Source: an uncultured Sinobacteraceae bacterium
GTDB lineage: Bacteria > Pseudomonadota > Gammaproteobacteria > Steroidobacterales > Steroidobacteraceae
Direction of reading: 5' to 3'
Assembly: GCA_937902995.1 (NCBI GenBank)
Contig: CALEKY010000012.1
Coordinates: forward strand, 1 to 17,530
DNA length: 17,530 nucleotides
Position numbers and translations under genes: made by a program. The notes under the pieces are model-generated. The model did not search any database, was not told where the DNA came from, and was given only the letters and a program-made list of their open reading frames with translations. Positions 13,374 through 17,530 of the stretch are shown in pieces (positions within the stretch are counted from its first letter, which is position 1; every line of letters starts with the position of its first letter).

Positions 13374-14498
13374 ATGTCTTCCTTCGATCCCACCTCCCTC
13401 GCTTCCCCTTACGTCCGCACGCTCGCACCCTACGTGCCCGGTAAGCCGCTCGAAGAGCTCGAGCGCGAGTACGGCATTCGCGACAGCATCAAGCTCGCTT
13501 CGAACGAGAATCCGCTCGGTCCGGGTCCGCGTGCGCGCGAAGCAATGGCGAAAGCGTCGTCGGATGTGGGCCTTTATCCCGACGGCAACGGTTTTGCGTT
13601 GAAACAGGCGCTATCGCGCAAGCACGGCGTGCCGCTCGAATGCATCACGCTCGGCAACGGTTCGAACGATGTCTTGGTGATGCTTGCGGAAGCATTTCTG
13701 ACGATGGATTCAGAGGCCGTCTATTCCGAATATGCGTTCGCTGTGTATCCGATCGCCGTGCAAGCGACGGGTGCCACGGCGCGCGTTGCAAGAGCGTTTC
13801 CGACGACGCACGCAATGCCGCTTGGGCACGATCTCGATGCCATGCGCGCGCTCGTCAACGAGCGCACGCGGCTCGTGTTCATTGCGAATCCCAACAACCC
13901 GACGGGAACTTGGGTCGATGCGGCGCCGCTGCGCGCATTCATCGCCTCGCTACCGTTGACAACGCTCGTCGTCGTCGACGAGGCGTACATCGAATACGTC
14001 GAAGACGCGAGCTTTCCTGACACGAGCCGTTGGCTGGCGGAGTTTCCGAATCTGGTCGTCACGCGCACGTTCTCGAAGGCCTATGGGCTTGCCGGATTGC
14101 GCGTCGGCTATGCGTTGTCGCACCCGAAAGTGGCCGATTTGTTGAACCGCGTGCGTCAGGTCTTCAACGTCAACTCGATTGCGCTCGCCGCAGCATGTGC
14201 AGCGCTCGAGGATCGCGAGCACCTCGAACGCTCGATCGCATCGAACCGCGAAGGCTTGAGACAAGTTGCGGAAGGGCTCGATCGGCTCGGTGTGAAGCAC
14301 CTTCCGTCGCGAGGCAATTTCGTCTTGATCGATTGCGGACGCTCGGCTGCCGGTGTCTACGAGGCCATGCTCAAACAGGGTGTGATCGTTCGGCCTGTCG
14401 CGAACTATGGATTGCCGAATCACCTGCGTTTGACGATCGGCACGCAAGAACAAAATCAGCGTATGCTCGCGGCCCTCGAACAAGCACTGGCAACTTAA
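13374..14498 (+). CDS. hisC: Histidinol-phosphate aminotransferase family protein (HisC)
   Basis: This is a fold-type I PLP aminotransferase. HisC converts imidazole-acetol phosphate to histidinol phosphate; copies in this pheA/aroA context often also transaminate phenylpyruvate or hydroxyphenylpyruvate. The 374 residues include APYVPGKP (18-25), LASNENPLGPGP (41-52), NPNNPTGT (172-179), Asp202/Tyr205 (VVDEAYIEY), PLP Lys235 in TRTFSKAYGLAGLRVGY and Arg243. There are no other his genes in the window, so an aromatic role is plausible but unproven. The start is directly fused to the heptamer array; aroA follows after 6 nt. Confidence 0.93.
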   Translation: MSSFDPTSLASPYVRTLAPYVPGKPLEELEREYGIRDSIKLASNENPLGPGPRAREAMAKASSDVGLYPDGNGFALKQALSRKHGVPLECITLGNGSNDVLVMLAEAFLTMDSEAVYSEYAFAVYPIAVQATGATARVARAFPTTHAMPLGHDLDAMRALVNERTRLVFIANPNNPTGTWVDAAPLRAFIASLPLTTLVVVDEAYIEYVEDASFPDTSRWLAEFPNLVVTRTFSKAYGLAGLRVGYALSHPKVADLLNRVRQVFNVNSIALAAACAALEDREHLERSIASNREGLRQVAEGLDRLGVKHLPSRGNFVLIDCGRSAAGVYEAMLKQGVIVRPVANYGLPNHLRLTIGTQEQNQRMLAALEQALAT

Positions 14499-14504
14499 CG
14501 CTAA

Positions 14505-15818
14505 ATGTCCGACTACGTAGTACAGCCGAGTCGCACGGTGGGCGGTTCGATCCGCGTCCCCGGCGACAAGTCCATTTCGCATCGCGCGCTGATGCTGGGC
14601 AGCATCGCGGAAGGCGTCACGGAAGTGCGCGGTTTTCTCGAAAGCCAAGATTGCCTCGCGACGATGCAGGCGATGCGTTCGCTCGGCGTGAAGATCGAGC
14701 AGGGCGGAGCGCACGAAGTGCGCGTTCACGGCGTCGGGTTGCACGGCCTGCGAGGCGCGGGTCATCCGCTCGACATGGGCAACTCGGGCACTGCCATGCG
14801 ACTCATGACGGGGCTATTGTGCGGCCAGCCGTTCGAGAGCGAGCTGATCGGCGATGCGTCGCTGATGAAGCGGCCGATGGAGCGCGTTGCAGCGCCGCTG
14901 CGCTTGATGGGTGCGAACATCGCCACATCAGACGGCAAGCCTCCTGTGCGTATCGAGCCCTGCGGCGGACTCAAAGCGATCCGCTACGACTTGCCGGTTG
15001 CCAGCGCACAAGTGAAATCGGCCGTGCTTCTCGCAGGACTGTATGCGAACGGCGCGACGGAAGTGATCGAGCCCGCCATCACCCGCGATCACACCGAGCG
15101 GATGCTCATGGGCTTCGGTTGCTCCGTCGACTCCGTGCAAGGACACATCAAGCTCGAGCCGCCGGTGCGGCTGGAGGCATGCTCGCTCGATGTCCCCGGC
15201 GATTTTTCGTCGGCAGCGTTTTTCATGATTGCCGGTTTGATCAGCCAAGGCGGCGGGCTCACCGTGAAGGGCGTAGGCATCAATCCCACGCGGACGGGGC
15301 TGCTCGACATTCTCGCGCTCATGGGCGCGGACCTACGGCTCGTGAACCATCGATCGGCAGGGGCCGAGCCGGTGGCCGACATCGAGATTGCATCTGCACC
15401 GCTCAAGGGCATCGAAGTCCCGCCGCACCTCGTACCGCTCGCTATCGACGAATTTCCGATTCTGTTCATTGCTGCTGCCTGCGCCGAAGGTGTCACCACC
15501 GTGACTGGCGCGGAGGAGCTGCGGGTGAAAGAGAGCGACCGCATCGCCTCCATGGCGGAGGGGCTGACCGCGATGGGCGTTCGCTGCGAGGTGTTGCCCG
15601 ACGGCATGCGAATTTACGGCAGCGGATCGCCGACCGTATTCAGCGGCGGGGAAATCGACAGCAAGGGCGACCACCGGATCGCGATGTCGTTTGCCGTCGC
15701 CAGCTTGCGGGCAGCCGCGCCGATTCGGATTCGCGACGTGGCCAACGTGGCGACCTCGTTCCCCGATTTCGTCGGCACCGCGAACGCCGCAGGGCTGCAG
15801 GTGAGCGAACAGGGCTGA
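14505..15818 (+). CDS. aroA: 3-phosphoshikimate 1-carboxyvinyltransferase (EPSP synthase), class II type
   Basis: AroA adds the enolpyruvyl group of PEP to shikimate 3-phosphate, the sixth shikimate-pathway step. Seen in the 437 residues: VPGDKSISHRALM (18-30, with Lys22 and Arg27), GNSGTAMRLMTGL (92-104), MKRPMERV, SAQVK (167-171), RDHTE (194-198), NPTR (260-263), FPILFIAAACAEG and LRVKESDRIASM. SAQ[IV]K, RxHxE and NxxR are the signature motifs of class II EPSP synthases, unlike the class I enzyme of E. coli. It resembles the AroA half of the Pseudomonas TyrA-AroA fusion but stands alone here. It follows hisC by 6 nt and its stop overlaps the cmk start as TGATG sharing one base, so the three are probably co-transcribed. 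Confidence 0.97.
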   Translation: MSDYVVQPSRTVGGSIRVPGDKSISHRALMLGSIAEGVTEVRGFLESQDCLATMQAMRSLGVKIEQGGAHEVRVHGVGLHGLRGAGHPLDMGNSGTAMRLMTGLLCGQPFESELIGDASLMKRPMERVAAPLRLMGANIATSDGKPPVRIEPCGGLKAIRYDLPVASAQVKSAVLLAGLYANGATEVIEPAITRDHTERMLMGFGCSVDSVQGHIKLEPPVRLEACSLDVPGDFSSAAFFMIAGLISQGGGLTVKGVGINPTRTGLLDILALMGADLRLVNHRSAGAEPVADIEIASAPLKGIEVPPHLVPLAIDEFPILFIAAACAEGVTTVTGAEELRVKESDRIASMAEGLTAMGVRCEVLPDGMRIYGSGSPTVFSGGEIDSKGDHRIAMSFAVASLRAAAPIRIRDVANVATSFPDFVGTANAAGLQVSEQG

Positions 15819-16507
15819 TGAGCTCACCGGACGTTCCGATCATCACCATCGACGGGCCGAGCGGCTCGGGCAAGGGCACCATTGCCCGGCGAGTCGCGGA
15901 CTACCTCGGCTGGCACCTGCTCGACAGCGGCGCCTTGTACCGGCTGGTTGCCTATGCCGGCCAGCGGAGGGGGATCGATCCGGAGGACGAGGCCGGGCTT
16001 GCCGCCGTGGCTCGGGACCTGGACGTGCGATTCGGTACCGATTCCGAGGGTAATGAGCAGATCTGGCTGGATGGTGAGGAGGTCAGCCGGGAAATCCGCA
16101 CGGAGCGTGCAGGAGAGGGCGCCTCGCGCGTTGCGGCCATGCCCGCCGTACGGGCGGCCCTGGTGGACCGTCAGCACGCCTTTGCGCGTCCGCCGGGCCT
16201 GGTGGCCGACGGCAGGGACATGGGGACGGTCATTTTCCCCTCGGCAGGCCTGAAGATCTTCCTGACGGCGAGCGCCGAGGAGCGGGCGCGAAGGCGTTAT
16301 AAGCAGTTGAAAGACAAGGGCCTGAGTGCTAACCTCGCCGCCCTTTCGCAGGAGATCGCCGAGCGCGATCGGCGCGATGCAAATCGACCGATTGCCCCGC
16401 TCAAGCCGGCCGACGATGCGATCATCGTGGACTCCACCTCGATGACGATCGATGCCGTCGTCGCGCGGGTGTTGGAGCTTGCGGCCGCTAAGTTTCCCGC
16501 GAAGTGA
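15818..16507 (+). CDS. cmk: Cytidylate kinase
   Basis: Cmk phosphorylates CMP and dCMP with ATP in nucleotide salvage and recycling. The 229-residue product begins MSSPDVPIITIDGPSGSGKG with the P-loop GPSGSGKGT at 13-21. The CMP-binding YRL and VADGRDMGTVIFP segments are present, as is a LID-like Arg-rich stretch (ARRRYKQLKDKG) with the C-terminal RDxxRxxxPLxPAxDA block. The ATG shares its A with the aroA TGA, so reinitiation is likely. Its frame happens to stay open back through aroA to 14030, but homology starts at 15818. cmk followed by rpsA is a widely conserved order. Confidence 0.97.
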   Translation: MSSPDVPIITIDGPSGSGKGTIARRVADYLGWHLLDSGALYRLVAYAGQRRGIDPEDEAGLAAVARDLDVRFGTDSEGNEQIWLDGEEVSREIRTERAGEGASRVAAMPAVRAALVDRQHAFARPPGLVADGRDMGTVIFPSAGLKIFLTASAEERARRRYKQLKDKGLSANLAALSQEIAERDRRDANRPIAPLKPADDAIIVDSTSMTIDAVVARVLELAAAKFPAK

Positions 16508-16521
16508 GTTAATGGATTTTG

Positions 16522-16537
16522 GAGCCTCGCGAGGCTC
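16522..16537. repeat. 16-bp perfect palindrome after cmk
   Basis: GAGCCTCGCGAGGCTC reads the same on both strands and lies 14 nt after the cmk stop. It could be a 6-bp stem with a CGCG loop or a dimeric protein-binding site. A separate CTTCGAT/ATCGAAG hairpin is at 16562-16580. Confidence 0.75.
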
Positions 16538-16631
16538 GCGGGGCCGCTTCTGGCTTGAGACCTTCGATTCCAGATCGAAGCATGCGCGTCGATCGATCTG
16601 ACCCAAGGCCCCGCGCCCCAAGCCCTTTTTT
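16538..16631 (+). terminator. Possible terminator structure between cmk and rpsA
   Basis: GCGGGGCC (16538-16545) pairs exactly with GGCCCCGC (16607-16614), and GGCTTG (16552-16557) could alternatively pair with CAAGCC (16619-16624); the second arm is followed at once by TTTTTT (16626-16631). The large loop and competing pairings make it atypical. It could end or attenuate the aroA-cmk transcript. No convincing rpsA promoter was found; TTGAGA at 16555-16560 has only a poor -10 (AAGCAT) at 17 nt. Confidence 0.4.
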
Positions 16632-16650
16632 GTATTCGATTTCGTTAGGT

Positions 16651-16731
16651 GCCGCGCTGGAGTGCGCGGTTTGATTCAACAACCCCTGGCAGTCAGGAAC
16701 GACCGCAAGGACTACGGGCGAAAGCCCTGGA
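16651..16731 (+). promoter_or_regulatory. rpsA leader with GGA-loop hairpin, candidate S1 autoregulation site
   Basis: GCCGCGC (16651-16657) and GCGCGGT (16664-16670) form a stem (six Watson-Crick plus one G-U) whose loop TGGAGT exposes GGA. Further GGA triplets occur at 16696-16698, 16709-16711 and 16729-16731. GGGC-GAAA-GCCC (16716-16727) is a GNRA-loop hairpin just before the start. There is no proper Shine-Dalgarno sequence. E. coli rpsA is known to use a structured leader with GGA loops instead of a strong Shine-Dalgarno, autoregulated by S1; equivalence here is inferred from resemblance. Confidence 0.5.
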
Positions 16732-16738
16732 CGTACTC

Positions 16739-17530
16739 ATGACCGAAAGTTTTGCGCAACTGTTGGAAGAAAGTCTCGCCTCGCAACAGATCAAGCCTGG
16801 AGCGATCTTGACAGGGCGGGTCGTCGAAGTCGGAGAGGACTTCGTTATCGTCAATGCAGGCCTCAAGAGCGAGGCCGTGATTCCCGCCGAACAATTCAAG
16901 AACGATCGCGGCGAAATCGAAGTGAACGTCGGCGACGAGGTCGAGGTGGCTCTCGACAGCGTCGAAGACGGTACGGGCGAGACGCGACTGTCGCGCGAGA
17001 AGGCCAAGCGCGCTCGCACTTGGGCCCGCCTGGAAGCTGCCTTCGAGAAGCAGGAGATCGTCAAGGGCGTCATCAACGGCCGCGTCAAGGGCGGCTTCAC
17101 CGTCGAGATCGACTTCGTCCGCGCGTTCCTGCCTGGTTCGCTCGTCGACGTGCGCCCGGTGCGCGATCCGTCGTACCTCGAAGGCAAGGTGCTCGAATTC
17201 AAAGTCATCAAGCTCGACCAGAAGCGCAACAACGTCGTCGTTTCGCGCCGTGCGGTCGTCGAGCAGGAGTACAGCGCCGAGCGCTCCGAGCTGCTCGAAA
17301 AGCTGCAGGAAGGTGCAGTCGTGCGCGGCACGGTCAAGAACCTCACCGACTACGGTGCGTTCGTCGACCTGGGCGGCATCGATGGTCTCCTGCACATCAC
17401 GGACATGGCGTGGAAGCGCGTCAAGCATCCGTCCGAAGTCGTCAATGTGGGCGACGAGATCGATGTTCGCATCCTGAAGTTCGACCGCGAGCGTCAGCGC
17501 GTCAGCCTCGGCATCAAGCAGCTCGGCAAC
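16739..17530 (+). CDS. rpsA: 30S ribosomal protein S1, N-terminal part (cut by window end)
   Basis: S1 helps mRNA bind to the 30S subunit. The 264 visible codons begin MTESFAQLLEESLASQQIKP, nearly identical to the E. coli start, and cover three S1/OB-fold units: about residues 21-87 (GAILTGRVVEVGEDFVIVN), 105-171 (GVINGRVKGGFTVEI, DQKRNNVVVSRRAV) and 192-260 (GAVVRGTVKNLTDYGAFVD, GLLHITDMAW, RVSLGIKQL). The first two units in S1 bind the ribosome, the later ones RNA. The frame is open to the last base, so the gene continues past the window; a full S1 of this type has about 560 residues. It lies 231 nt after cmk behind a structured leader. Confidence 0.98.
   Translation, partial: MTESFAQLLEESLASQQIKPGAILTGRVVEVGEDFVIVNAGLKSEAVIPAEQFKNDRGEIEVNVGDEVEVALDSVEDGTGETRLSREKAKRARTWARLEAAFEKQEIVKGVINGRVKGGFTVEIDFVRAFLPGSLVDVRPVRDPSYLEGKVLEFKVIKLDQKRNNVVVSRRAVVEQEYSAERSELLEKLQEGAVVRGTVKNLTDYGAFVDLGGIDGLLHITDMAWKRVKHPSEVVNVGDEIDVRILKFDRERQRVSLGIKQLGN

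Noticed and set aside
14030..16507. An 825-codon open frame on the + strand through hisC and aroA ending with cmk
   Set aside because: Only the part from 15818 shows homology (cytidylate kinase). The upstream part is Arg-rich nonsense in another frame of the hisC and aroA genes, typical of GC-rich DNA.

Overview
The window looks like a chromosomal housekeeping region of a GC-rich gammaproteobacterium. It carries the conserved clusters scpB–rluB-like, ubiG facing gyrA, and serC–(serA)–pheA–hisC–aroA–cmk–rpsA. Protein sequences resemble Pseudomonas/Xanthomonadales/Nevskiales-type gammaproteobacteria; a more exact placement cannot be made from the window. No rRNA, tRNA, CRISPR, prophage, transposase or integron was seen.

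Layout. (1) 1-1844, + strand: a possible scpA tail overlapping scpB (chromosome condensation), then an RsuA/RluB-type pseudouridine synthase homologue whose catalytic motif is degenerate. (2) 6862-1816, - strand, apparently one operon in the order mtaD-like deaminase, ubiG (ATGA overlap), rmuC, a phytoene/squalene-synthase-like gene, and the SDR gene yciK, which converges on the rluB-like gene and overlaps its 3' end. (3) 6863-7160: a 298-bp divergent control region. (4) 7161-16507, + strand: gyrA, serC, serA, pheA, hisC, aroA, cmk. Serine synthesis (SerA, SerC) and the end of the aromatic pathway (AroA to chorismate, PheA to phenylpyruvate, HisC as aminotransferase) share this stretch, with cmk translationally coupled to aroA. 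The tyrA often found between hisC and aroA is absent. (5) 16508-16738: a structured gap with a palindrome, a T6 tract and the rpsA leader. (6) 16739-17530: the first 264 codons of rpsA.

The most unusual non-coding signal is a dispersed family of degenerate 7-bp tandem repeats in the intergenic gaps near 3420-3511, 9694-9733, 10811-10909 and 13260-13373. The unit differs from array to array, but most units on one strand fit NAGYCNN. At three of the loci a G-rich array is followed by a C-rich array. At serC-serA and pheA-hisC the two can pair into long hairpins, and at serC, serA and hisC the C-rich array runs straight into the start codon. One 20-nt stretch is identical at two loci 7.4 kb apart.

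Other points worth checking are: a GyrA that seems to lack about 17 residues of an otherwise near-universal segment; the RluB-like protein with Gln in place of the catalytic Asp; a SerA without the classical catalytic Glu; a class II-type AroA; a perfect 12-bp hairpin inside yciK; and a GGA-loop hairpin in the rpsA leader. All assignments come from reading the sequence and remembered family features; no database search was run.
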